Shown here: positions 1 through 6,169 of the stretch, piece by piece | How positions within the stretch are numbered: the stretch's first letter is position 1 | Layout of the letters: each line of letters starts with the position of its first letter | Assembly: GCA_946886805.1 (NCBI GenBank) | Contig: CAMPJM010000179.1 | Location: 1 to 7,735 of the forward strand | From: an uncultured Flammeovirgaceae bacterium | GTDB lineage: Bacteria > Bacteroidota > Bacteroidia > Cytophagales > Cyclobacteriaceae | DNA: 7,735 nt | Direction: 5' to 3' | Notes under the pieces: generated by a model | What the model saw: the letters and a program-made list of their open reading frames with translations, nothing else | The model's database searches: none | What the model was told of the DNA's origin: nothing | Position numbers and translations under genes: made by a program

Positions 1-1047
1 CTTACAGCAGCCAATAAAGGGGCTGTTGGTGATTCTGACAACGAAAACCCGGTATTGAAGCAATCGGCAATAAAAGACGAACCAGAAAATAATGTTCATA
101 CCAATCAATCTGCTGATGAATTATATAAATCCGAAGATGTAAAATCGAATGCGGCACCAGATATTGCCCAAGAATCGGTTCAAATGAAACCACATGTTGA
201 AAAAAATACTTCTGTGGTGAAGAAAGCGGAAGGAAGCGAGTTAGGAAGTGAGTTAGAAAAAGCTATTGCCAACGAAGAATTTCAGGATAACCAAGCAATA
301 GCGACTAACAACGATAAAAAAAAGAAGGGTGGGGAGATTGCTTTAACTGAAAATCTGGGGAAAGAGGCTTCGATAGATAGCATGACAAAAACGACAGAAT
401 CTGAACCGGTTATAGAAAAAGACGATCAGCCATCACGGCCTAGCGCATTGAGTATAACGTTGGTAGTGGGCCCTGATATTAGCTCAATAGGTTTAAAAAA
501 CCTGACAAGGCCGGGGTATTCTTATGGAATGATGATCCATTACAATATATCGAGGAAGTTCAGCATTGGAATAGGAGCTTTAAAAGGCAATAAAAACTAT
601 CTGGGCAAGGGAAGTGACTATAATATTTCAGCCGATTATTGGAAGTATGCCACTAATAATGTTGTACCTGATGAAGTAGCAGGCCAATGTGCGATTTTGG
701 AAATACCCATAGAATTAAAGTGGAATTTTTTCACGACTCAAAAAATCAATCTTAATTTTTCAGCGGGAACTTCGAGTTATTTCATGCTGCATGAGTCTTA
801 TGAGTATTCGTTTGATGAACCGAATCCCTATGCTTCAGGAAGTTGGAATTCTGAAAATGCGGATGGGAAGCATTTATTTAATATCATTAATTTTTCTATT
901 GGGTACGAGAGATCACTAGGCAAAAAATTTCATATCGGGATAGCACCCTATATAAAAGTGCCTGTTGAAGGCATAGGTTGGTCAAAAGTAAAATTTATGA
1001 GTATGGGAACATATTTCACATTGCGTTATGATCTGCTAAACAGGTAG
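1..1047 (+). CDS. C-terminal outer-membrane beta-barrel protein with long charged linker (5' truncated)
   Basis: The frame is open from the first base, so the gene starts upstream of the window; 348 codons are visible, ending in TAG. The first ~147 visible residues are rich in Glu, Lys, Asp, Ser and Asn with almost no hydrophobic runs, as expected of a flexible linker. From about visible residue 148 (nt 442) the sequence turns into alternating polar/hydrophobic strands with Gly and aromatic residues (SITLVVGPDIS, SYGMMIHYNIS, KFSIGIGALKG, ending in TYFTLRYDLLNR), the pattern of a small outer-membrane barrel of roughly eight strands like PorT/OmpA-type barrels of Bacteroidota. Similar proteins often carry an N-terminal cytoplasmic region and one membrane helix and follow an ECF sigma factor gene; that part is outside the window, so this is inference. 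The TTG at 55 is not needed as a start. The repeat at 1082-1178 follows. Function beyond 'barrel' is unknown. Confidence 0.8.
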   Translation, partial: LTAANKGAVGDSDNENPVLKQSAIKDEPENNVHTNQSADELYKSEDVKSNAAPDIAQESVQMKPHVEKNTSVVKKAEGSELGSELEKAIANEEFQDNQAIATNNDKKKKGGEIALTENLGKEASIDSMTKTTESEPVIEKDDQPSRPSALSITLVVGPDISSIGLKNLTRPGYSYGMMIHYNISRKFSIGIGALKGNKNYLGKGSDYNISADYWKYATNNVVPDEVAGQCAILEIPIELKWNFFTTQKINLNFSAGTSSYFMLHESYEYSFDEPNPYASGSWNSENADGKHLFNIINFSIGYERSLGKKFHIGIAPYIKVPVEGIGWSKVKFMSMGTYFTLRYDLLNR

Positions 1048-1081
1048 GCAGTAGCGCGTTCAGATAAGAATCGAATATTTG

Positions 1082-1178
1082 ATATGAATGTCATTAGTTG
1101 AGCTTTTTTTAAAACCTCATCCCTTCCCCTTCTCCTAAAGTGAGAAGGGACAATGGTCTCAACTAACGACATTCATAT
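1082..1178. repeat. Palindromic dispersed repeat, copy 1
   Basis: Two 21-nt arms (1082-1102 and 1158-1178) are reverse complements with one mismatch. The interior holds a second hairpin, cccttctc (1127-1134) and gagaaggg (1142-1149), with a 7-nt loop. Arms and core resemble the element at 4533-4620: shared pieces are the arm core AATGTC...TAGTT, then acctcatcc, cttctcct and gagaaggg. It lies in the gap between the barrel gene and the lipoprotein gene. No transposase is present, so it looks like a non-autonomous palindromic repeat (MITE- or REP-like). The gap 1048-1240 has no credible gene and nothing else I could support except a small hairpin, gatca-gcaa-tgatc, at 1193-1206. Confidence 0.8.
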
Positions 1179-1240
1179 AGATATAAAAAAAAGATCAGCA
1201 ATGATCATAGGGGAATCTTTGTGCCAAATTTTTTAGAACC

Positions 1241-2053
1241 ATGAACAGAAAGCGAAAATTATTACGATCAAATGGATGGGCTTGTGCCTTATTTTTTATT
1301 CTCATTCCAATATTTATTTCATGTAAAAGTGAGGAGTCTTCCCCTCAAGTAGATTGCAATAATACGGATCTGACCATGCAGGTAATAAACCAGCAAGACT
1401 CAGAATGCTCATTGGCAAACGGAGAGGTAACTGTAGCTGCATCGGGAGGAACAGGCGATTACACTTATAAAATCGGAACCAGGGATTTTCGGGAGAACCC
1501 CATTTTTACTGGCTTAGCCGCAGGAAGTTATATGGTGACCGTTAAAGACAACAGCAGTTGTGAAGCGAGCGCCGAAATTGCTATCAGAAACGTGGAAGGC
1601 GTAAACATGGAGGTATCATTTACCCCATCAGGATGTAAAGAGGCCGATGGCTCAATTACCATTATTTCTTCCGATGGCGCAGAACCTTATCAGTATAAAA
1701 TAGGAGAGGAAAATTTTCAGGAAGAAAATATTTTCCAAGGTTTAGCACAAGGAAGTTATACTGTGATAACAAAAGATGCTATAGGCTGCGAGGTGACTCA
1801 AGAGGTGGCCATCTCATCAGGGACTAGCTATTCTGCCACTGTTTCTGCGATTATTGAAACCAATTGTGCTGTTAGCGGCTGCCACAATGGCTCACAAGCT
1901 CCCGATTTAAGGACCTTGGAAAATATACAGGCAAATGCTTCTTCTATAAAATCGGCGGTGGTAAGTGGCAGAATGCCTAAAGTAGGTAGCTTAACGCAAT
2001 CTGAGATTGACGCTATTGCTTGTTGGGTCGATGACGGTGCTCCTAATAATTAA
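1241..2053 (+). CDS. SprB-repeat lipoprotein with C-terminal cytochrome c-like domain
   Basis: A 270-residue exported lipoprotein. A basic N-terminus and hydrophobic stretch (about 12-27) end in a lipobox, FISC, with the lipidated Cys at residue 28. Two homologous segments follow, about 39-117 and 120-194, each with the features of SprB repeats: a Cys, (D/N)G, a GG/DG turn, Y-(T/Q)-YKIG, IF.GLA.GSY.V..KD, then a second Cys. The last ~75 residues form a small cytochrome-like domain with C209-x4-C214-H215 as candidate heme site, a GRMP segment with Met245 as possible sixth ligand, and a terminal IACWVDDGAPN typical of the end of such domains. The spacing is CX4CH, not the usual CXXCH; CX4CH is known from multiheme cytochrome c3. 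Role inferred: membrane-anchored electron-transfer protein displayed on repeats. It leads a cluster with the YceI and DUF5777 genes (68 bp to the next). The ATG has no strong ribosome-binding site. Heme attachment is not proven by sequence. Confidence 0.85.
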   Translation: MNRKRKLLRSNGWACALFFILIPIFISCKSEESSPQVDCNNTDLTMQVINQQDSECSLANGEVTVAASGGTGDYTYKIGTRDFRENPIFTGLAAGSYMVTVKDNSSCEASAEIAIRNVEGVNMEVSFTPSGCKEADGSITIISSDGAEPYQYKIGEENFQEENIFQGLAQGSYTVITKDAIGCEVTQEVAISSGTSYSATVSAIIETNCAVSGCHNGSQAPDLRTLENIQANASSIKSAVVSGRMPKVGSLTQSEIDAIACWVDDGAPNN

Positions 2054-2076
2054 GCGATTTTTTCGGCGATGTAAAA

Positions 2077-2092
2077 TAAGCTGACCAGCTTA
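2077..2092 (+). other. Short hairpin between lipoprotein and YceI genes
   Basis: Six-base stem taagct / agctta with loop gacc, in the 68-nt gap. There is no T-run after it, so it does not look like an intrinsic terminator; it could be a processing or mRNA-stability site that adjusts downstream expression. It may also be chance. Confidence 0.25.
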
Positions 2093-2121
2093 GCTATCCA
2101 TGTTTATAAATAACCAAAGAG

Positions 2122-2691
2122 ATGAAAAATACATATATAATAATATTGATCGCGGTTATCTTTTCCCTTTTGCATGTTTTTGGGGCAACTGCGCAATCAA
2201 AATATATTGATAGGGAAGGCAAGGCTTCTTTTTTTTCGGAGGCTCCTATAGAAAATATTGATGCACATACCAATAAGGTAATGACTATCCTGGATCTTCA
2301 AACGGGGGAAATTGCTGCCACCGTAATGATGAAAACATTTGAATTTGAAAAGTCCTTGATGCAGGAACATTTCAATGAAAATTATGTAGAATCGGAAAAG
2401 TTTCCAAAAGCAGTATTTAGGGGCAAAATAGAAAATTTCAACAAGCTGGATTTATCCAAAGACGGGAAAAATTCGGTGAATATATCAGGAGAAATAACCA
2501 TTCACGGTGTTACACAAGCCCTAAAATGTGAAGCGACACTAAGCAAAAAAGCAAACAGCATAAATGCCTCAACCAGCTTTCCGATAGAAGTAGCAGACTT
2601 CGACATTGAAATCCCCAAAGTGGTATTCTATAACATAGCGGAAATTGTAGAAGTAAAACTTTCTTTTTCATATCAACCTTTGAACCCGTAA
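2122..2691 (+). CDS. YceI-family periplasmic protein
   Basis: A 189-residue protein with a signal peptide (hydrophobic 4-22, likely cleavage near GATA-Q, residue 24/25). The mature part matches the YceI family: SEAPIENIDA at 39-48, a conserved FEFEKSLMQEHFNENY stretch at 73-88 followed by ESEKFPKAVF, then IHGVTQ at 127-132 and a closing IPKVVFYNIAEIVEVKLSF. YceI proteins form a lipocalin-like barrel, and characterised members bind a polyisoprenoid such as a long-chain quinone precursor. The actual ligand here is unknown. Length is normal for the family and no part is missing. Its stop codon is 3 nt before the next ATG, so translation of the two genes is probably coupled. Placement between a cytochrome-like lipoprotein and an outer-membrane barrel suggests carriage of a lipid or quinone-like molecule in an envelope redox unit; this is inference. 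Confidence 0.92.
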   Translation: MKNTYIIILIAVIFSLLHVFGATAQSKYIDREGKASFFSEAPIENIDAHTNKVMTILDLQTGEIAATVMMKTFEFEKSLMQEHFNENYVESEKFPKAVFRGKIENFNKLDLSKDGKNSVNISGEITIHGVTQALKCEATLSKKANSINASTSFPIEVADFDIEIPKVVFYNIAEIVEVKLSFSYQPLNP

Positions 2692-2694
2692 AAT

Positions 2695-3561
2695 ATGATC
2701 AAATATTTTTTAATATTTACTACCCTTCTCCCTGGCACGCTATGGGCACAAGACAGCTTACTTTCCATCCTGGAGCAGGAGAATACTGTGGAGGTGGAAT
2801 ATGTGGAAGCGACCTTTAAGGGAACAAGGCTCATCAACGGGCATTCTACAGAAACAAGAAAAAAAGGAGTTTTGGACGTTTTGATCAGCCATCGCTTTGG
2901 TCGTATAAATGGAGGTGCCTATGAGCTTTTTGGCCTTGACCAGGCTTCTATAAGAATTGGTGCTGACTATGGCGTTTCTGATAGAATTAGTATTGGAGTC
3001 GGCAGGAGTTCGTTTGAAAAGACTTACGATGGATTTTTAAAATATCAGATTTTAAGGCAAAGCAAAGGCAATAAGAATGTGCCGATAAACATGGTAGCAT
3101 TTTCAAGTGTAGCACTCTCTACCTTAAAAAGTGAACCTGAATTGGATGTCTCACTTCGGCTTTCCTATACGTATCAACTGCTGTTCTCCCGAAAATTCAG
3201 TTCAAACTTTTCTTTGCAATTGGCTCCTTCTATTATTCATCACAACTATATTGAAACTGGTACGACAAACAATACTATCTATGCACTGGGGGCCGGAGGT
3301 CGGCTCAAGCTCACTAAAAGATTATCTTTAAATGCTGAGTATTTTTACCAATTCAATAAACACGAGTCAAACTTTTATACCGATGTTTTTGCTATAGGTT
3401 TTGATATTGAAACAGGTGGCCATGTATTTCAGTTGCATTTTACAAACGCTCAGGCAATGATTGAAAAAGGATTTATTACAGAAACCAGTGATGATTTCTT
3501 CGATGGGGATATTCATTTCGGCTTCAATATCTCAAGAACTTTTCAACTCTCGGGAAAATGA
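2695..3561 (+). CDS. DUF5777-type outer-membrane beta-barrel protein
   Basis: A 288-residue protein with a signal peptide (residues 1-18, cleavage near LWA-Q). The mature chain carries the pattern I associate with the DUF5777 beta-barrel family: KKGVLDVLISHRFGRINGG at about 57-74, FGLD at 79-82, IRIGADYGVSDRISIGVGRSS at 86-106, KYQILRQ, LFSRKFSSNFSLQLAPS, GGRLKLTKRLSLNAEYFY, then TGGHVFQL at 240-247 and a terminal GFNISRTF at 276-283. The many alternating amphipathic strands indicate a barrel in the outer membrane. No enzymatic role is known. It begins 3 nt after the YceI stop and is the last gene of the plus-strand cluster. I recall this family next to cytochrome-like and YceI genes in Bacteroidota, which fits a shared envelope function, but what passes through or docks on the barrel cannot be read from the sequence. 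Confidence 0.85.
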   Translation: MIKYFLIFTTLLPGTLWAQDSLLSILEQENTVEVEYVEATFKGTRLINGHSTETRKKGVLDVLISHRFGRINGGAYELFGLDQASIRIGADYGVSDRISIGVGRSSFEKTYDGFLKYQILRQSKGNKNVPINMVAFSSVALSTLKSEPELDVSLRLSYTYQLLFSRKFSSNFSLQLAPSIIHHNYIETGTTNNTIYALGAGGRLKLTKRLSLNAEYFYQFNKHESNFYTDVFAIGFDIETGGHVFQLHFTNAQAMIEKGFITETSDDFFDGDIHFGFNISRTFQLSGK

Positions 3562-3590
3562 AACAGAAATCTAAAAATTAAGGACCAAGC

Positions 3591-3640
3591 AATATTCGGG
3601 GAGAGAGCATTTCCAAAGACCGAATACTAAAGCTTCGGCT
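3591..3640 (+). other. Hairpins downstream of the barrel gene, possible transcript end
   Basis: aatattcgg (3591-3599) pairs with ccgaatact (3620-3628) in 8 of 9 positions, with a 20-nt loop; directly after it is a compact agc-ttcg-gct hairpin (3631-3640). No clean T-run follows (only gttatttg), so an intrinsic terminator is weakly supported. The gap 3562-3725 separates convergent gene sets and has no gene. It also holds the self-complementary ccgtacgg at 3659-3666. Confidence 0.25.
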
Positions 3641-3705
3641 GTTATTTGTAAGGGATCACCGTACGGGGAATATCTGTTATGGATTGTTTTTTAATTATTT
3701 AGGCC

Positions 3706-3718
3706 ACAGTAAAACTGT
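3706..3718 (-). other. Small hairpin just after the response regulator stop
   Basis: acagt-aaa-actgt gives a five-base stem with a 3-nt loop, beginning 7 nt beyond the regulator stop codon on the minus strand. No T-run follows on that strand, so it is at best a weak 3'-end structure. Confidence 0.2.
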
Positions 3719-3725
3719 AACAATA

Positions 3726-4382
3726 TTAAATTTGAATAACTCTATTTTTAATCGCATAAATCACCAAGCCTGCAATATTTTTTGCTCCCGTTTTCTCAAA
3801 TAGTTTCGTCCTGTAGCCTTCTACAGTCCGTACACTTAAGCATAATTTATCCGCAATTTCAGTATTGGCACATTCGGCACATATCAATTTCAAGATATCG
3901 TTTTCCCTTTCGTTCAATTCAACAAGCTCACCATTGCCTTCATTTTCAAAAACGCTATTACCCAATAACTTCTTCACCATTGTAAGCGAAAGGTGATCAT
4001 TAAAATAATACCCCTTATCATTTACAGCCTTTATTGCCTCTACTATTTCATCCGGCTCTGCACTCTTCAATAAATAGCCTCTTGCCCCTGCTTTCATCAT
4101 ACTGAGAATATATTTATCGTCATCAAACATAGAGAGCGCCAGGATCTTGATATTTTTGTAGTTTTTATTAATGAGCGTGGTAGCCTGAATGCCATCCATA
4201 ACAGGCATTTTCATATCCATCAAAACTACATCAGGCTGTTCATGGGCCAGGCGGTCGACTATTTCCTTCCCATTGCACGATTCACTCAGGAGGTGAATTC
4301 CATCGTAGTCACCCAAAGTCGATTTTAGTCCTTCCCTGAATATCTTATGATCATCTACAATGGCAACTTTGATCCCGATCAT
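3726..4382 (-). CDS. NarL/FixJ-type response regulator (REC + LuxR helix-turn-helix)
   Basis: A 218-residue two-domain regulator. The receiver domain (about 4-120) shows the acidic pair D10-D11, the phospho-acceptor Asp56 in LMDMKMP, Ser84 and Lys106 in LLKSAEPDE. The C-terminal LuxR-type DNA-binding domain (about 153-213) carries LNERENDILKLICAECANTE followed by the recognition region IADKLCLSVRTVEGYRTKLFEKTG. Length and key residues are complete, so it should be functional. It is predicted to be phosphorylated by the kinase encoded upstream on the same strand and then to bind DNA as a dimer; targets are unknown. Unlike most such pairs, the two genes are not adjacent: 339 nt separate them, mostly the nested palindrome 4438-4707. 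The ATG follows a run of eight A residues without a Shine-Dalgarno sequence. It may have its own promoter, but I found no clear consensus. Confidence 0.95.
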   Translation of the reverse strand: MIGIKVAIVDDHKIFREGLKSTLGDYDGIHLLSESCNGKEIVDRLAHEQPDVVLMDMKMPVMDGIQATTLINKNYKNIKILALSMFDDDKYILSMMKAGARGYLLKSAEPDEIVEAIKAVNDKGYYFNDHLSLTMVKKLLGNSVFENEGNGELVELNERENDILKLICAECANTEIADKLCLSVRTVEGYRTKLFEKTGAKNIAGLVIYAIKNRVIQI

Positions 4383-4437
4383 TTTTTTTTGAACTATAGA
4401 AGATTGAAATACAAACGATTAAAAAAGTTTTTCTGAT

Positions 4438-4707
4438 GAACCCGTTGTTTGAAATCAAGTTGACAATTAAAAATCATTGCAAATTAGCACTTTATTTAAA
4501 CCTCACCCTCGAAATTCTTCGGGGCCCTCGCCAATGTCGTTTAGTTAAGTTTTTTATATACCTCATCCTCAATCCTTCTCCTGAAGAGAGAAGGGTCAAA
4601 GGCCTTAACTAAACGACATTCCCCATGCTTCCTCCTTAAAGAGAGGGTGTAAATGGTCTAATTTTCAATGATTTTTATCAAAATCACTTAATTCACACAA
4701 CGGGTTC
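4438..4707. repeat. Large nested palindrome between kinase and regulator genes
   Basis: Two 50-nt arms, 4438-4487 and 4658-4707, are imperfect reverse complements in the same register. The outer 14 nt (gaacccgttgtttg against cacacaacgggttc) match 13/14, and the inner 19 nt (4469-4487 against 4658-4676) match 18/19; the 17 nt between them are diverged. Inside are flanking pieces resembling the core of copy 1: acctcaccctc on the left (4500-4510), and cctccttaaagagaggg (4631-4647) plus aaatggtct on the right. The complete smaller palindrome 4533-4620 lies between these halves. The simplest reading is that one member of a repeat family inserted into the core of another. The element ends 14 nt beyond the kinase stop. 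As RNA it would fold into a long branched hairpin. No transposase is present. The gap 4383-4721 holds nothing else that I can identify. Confidence 0.8.
4533..4620. repeat. Palindromic dispersed repeat, copy 2 (inner element)
   Basis: The 17-nt arms aatgtcgtttagttaag (4533-4549) and cttaactaaacgacatt (4604-4620) are perfect reverse complements. The core holds a hairpin, ccttctc (4574-4580) and gagaagg (4588-4594), again with a 7-nt loop. It is related to copy 1 at 1082-1178 in both arms and core: one arm of copy 1 differs by one indel and one substitution over the shared 16-17 nt. The perfect arms suggest a more recent insertion or continuing selection for pairing. Confidence 0.85.
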
Positions 4708-4721
4708 TTACGAGTATAAAT

Positions 4722-5606
4722 TTAACCATTTTCAGCCATTTTCCAATCTCCAACTGGTATTTTCAACTCTATCATTGTACCGGAGGTACTTTCTATATGC
4801 ATAGTACCTTCCATAAATTGGATTCTACTTTCGATATTGCGCAATCCCAGGCCAGGAGTAATGGTATCATTGTTAAACCCAATCCCATTATCTTTAAAAA
4901 CCAGGATTATGGCGTTAAGGTGGTGGTTTAAAGATAATTCTATTTTAGCGGCTCGGGAATGCTTAATTGCATTGTTAAACAATTCCTGCACAATCCTGTA
5001 CAACATTATTTCAATTTCCTTCTTGTACCTCTCACCATTTTTTTGGGTATAAAACAGCACGTCAATACCAGTATCCTGAGCTACTTTTTTAGATAAATTT
5101 TCTAAAGCCTCTGATAAGCCAAAGTCTGTAAGCACAGGGGGTAGCACATTTCTAATGATATTGCGAATCTCGACAAGACACTCATCTAAAAGCATTTTTG
5201 TGTTATCCAAAATTACCTGCTTATTCGCATTTGCAATATTGTCAGTTTCCTGTACCTGTTGTAGTTTATCCAGGCGATGCAGGTTCATTTTTATGGCTGA
5301 AAGTACCTGACCAACGCTATCATGCAGATCTTCGGCAAGTCTACTCCGCTCCCCTTCCTGCGTATCAAATACGGCCTTCATAAGTTGACGTTGTCTTTCA
5401 TCCTCTACTTTTCGCAACGCAAGCTGCAATTTTATCATTTTCCTTTGATAGATAATTACAAAGAGAAAGATAAATGTGGTGAGGATCACCATTATAAGGG
5501 TTCCTACAAGGAGTACTGGTATGAGGTCGGCTTCTGAGGTTTGCAAAGTAATCCTATTGTATATAAAATATTGGCGACGATATTGGTTATTGAATGAATG
5601 ATCCAA
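4722..5606 (-). CDS. Sensor histidine kinase, HisKA_3/NarX-like, single membrane helix
   Basis: A 294-residue reading from the TTG at 5606. One membrane helix (about 28-52) is followed by a short coiled linker, the HisKA_3 dimerisation domain with the phospho-accepting His95 in RSRLAEDLHDSVGQVLSAIK, and an HATPase_c domain with N box QELFNNAIKHSRA (207-219), G1 DNGIGF (239-244) and G2 GLGLRNIESR (252-261). All catalytic boxes are intact. There is almost no extracytoplasmic sensory region, so the signal probably comes from the overlapping upstream seven-helix protein. The start is uncertain: TTG at 5606 gives a 103-nt overlap with that gene, while TTG at 5546 (codon 21), preceded by AGGATT, keeps the whole helix and cuts the overlap to 43 nt; I favour the latter slightly. 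An ATG exists only at codon 39, which would cut the helix. The probable partner is the regulator at 3726-4382. Confidence 0.92.
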   Translation of the reverse strand: MDHSFNNQYRRQYFIYNRITLQTSEADLIPVLLVGTLIMVILTTFIFLFVIIYQRKMIKLQLALRKVEDERQRQLMKAVFDTQEGERSRLAEDLHDSVGQVLSAIKMNLHRLDKLQQVQETDNIANANKQVILDNTKMLLDECLVEIRNIIRNVLPPVLTDFGLSEALENLSKKVAQDTGIDVLFYTQKNGERYKKEIEIMLYRIVQELFNNAIKHSRAAKIELSLNHHLNAIILVFKDNGIGFNNDTITPGLGLRNIESRIQFMEGTMHIESTSGTMIELKIPVGDWKMAENG

Positions 5607-6157
5607 AAATTCCAGGTAATAGAATCTATCATTCTATTATACAACATAAATAAAAAGATATTGCTGGAAAAATAAATTAAAACACCTGCATTTATCCAAA
5701 ATAAGCCTTGTTTCTCAATGTGAACAAATTCTTGTCGGGTTAATAATTGGTGAAAGTACAAGAGAGAGAAAAGAATAAATAACACGCTTTGGGCGGAGTT
5801 TGATATAGCAGGAAAGGCCCAAATACCTTCTATATAAATGCTACTGATAATGGAAATTACCACAACAACGGGAACTAAAAACAAAACCAACTTCTTCAAC
5901 CAGGGATTAAGGAGCGTTCTGTAATATACTACTCCAAAGAAGATAATGCTTACCAATACAAAAAGGTGAATTAAAGGGGCATTATTAGGCGTCCCATACC
6001 GTACCATCATGACTAAAGCCAATTCAAAAACAGAACTTACAATAAAAAATATTGCAAGTATCTTAAATGTAATTGTAAATCTTTTAAAATAAAATATTGC
6101 TGCCCCTAACGGCAATAAAATAGATAATGCAGATATGTTATTAATCACCTGGTACAT
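5504..6157 (-). CDS. Seven-helix integral membrane protein, probable sensor partner of the kinase
   Basis: A 217-residue protein made almost entirely of hydrophobic helices: about 8-24, 31-52, 62-80, 89-108, 121-139, 152-173 and 185-205, so probably seven, ending in a short polar tail. The most distinctive segment is FWINAGVLIYFSSN (153-166), a motif I recall from uncharacterised Bacteroidota membrane proteins encoded just upstream of HisKA_3 kinases. It has no catalytic motif. The 3' end overlaps the kinase start, a sign of translational coupling and a shared complex. The ATG at 6157 is preceded by TAAGGAA, a possible but very closely spaced ribosome-binding site, and lies 12 nt after the stop of the small protein gene. 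Inferred role: the membrane sensing module that activates the kinase, which itself has little sensory sequence. A transporter is less likely because of the small size. The ligand is unknown. Confidence 0.8.
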   Translation of the reverse strand: MYQVINNISALSILLPLGAAIFYFKRFTITFKILAIFFIVSSVFELALVMMVRYGTPNNAPLIHLFVLVSIIFFGVVYYRTLLNPWLKKLVLFLVPVVVVISIISSIYIEGIWAFPAISNSAQSVLFILFSLLYFHQLLTRQEFVHIEKQGLFWINAGVLIYFSSNIFLFMLYNRMIDSITWNFWIIHSITNIVANILYTIGLLCKPQKPTSYQYSL

Positions 6158-6169
6158 TTCCTTACAATT

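Noticed and set aside
2..193. Minus-strand open frame of 63 codons
   Set aside because: It lies antisense inside the barrel protein gene, whose frame is open and has coherent composition; no recognisable motif and no start signal.
1217..1240. aatctttg upstream of the lipoprotein gene as a -7 promoter element
   Set aside because: It matches part of TAnnTTTG, but no TTTG lies at the right upstream distance and it is too close to the ATG to be convincing.
3131..3331. Plus-strand frame of 66 codons within the DUF5777 gene
   Set aside because: It is fully contained in a well-supported gene in another frame and has no family features.
3782..3985. Plus-strand frame opposite the response regulator
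   Set aside because: It is antisense to the LuxR domain coding region, which is intact and conserved.
1082..4707. Repeats considered as a CRISPR array
   Set aside because: There are only two full copies, thousands of bases apart, with no regular spacers and no cas genes.
4438..4707. Large palindrome considered as an intrinsic terminator for the kinase transcript
   Set aside because: The arms are too long and the outer arm is not followed by a T-run on the minus strand; a repeat-element origin explains it better, though it could still affect read-through.
4837..5537. Several plus-strand frames (4837-5052, 5198-5383, 5322-5537) opposite the kinase
   Set aside because: All are antisense to conserved kinase motifs, and their products look like composition artefacts.
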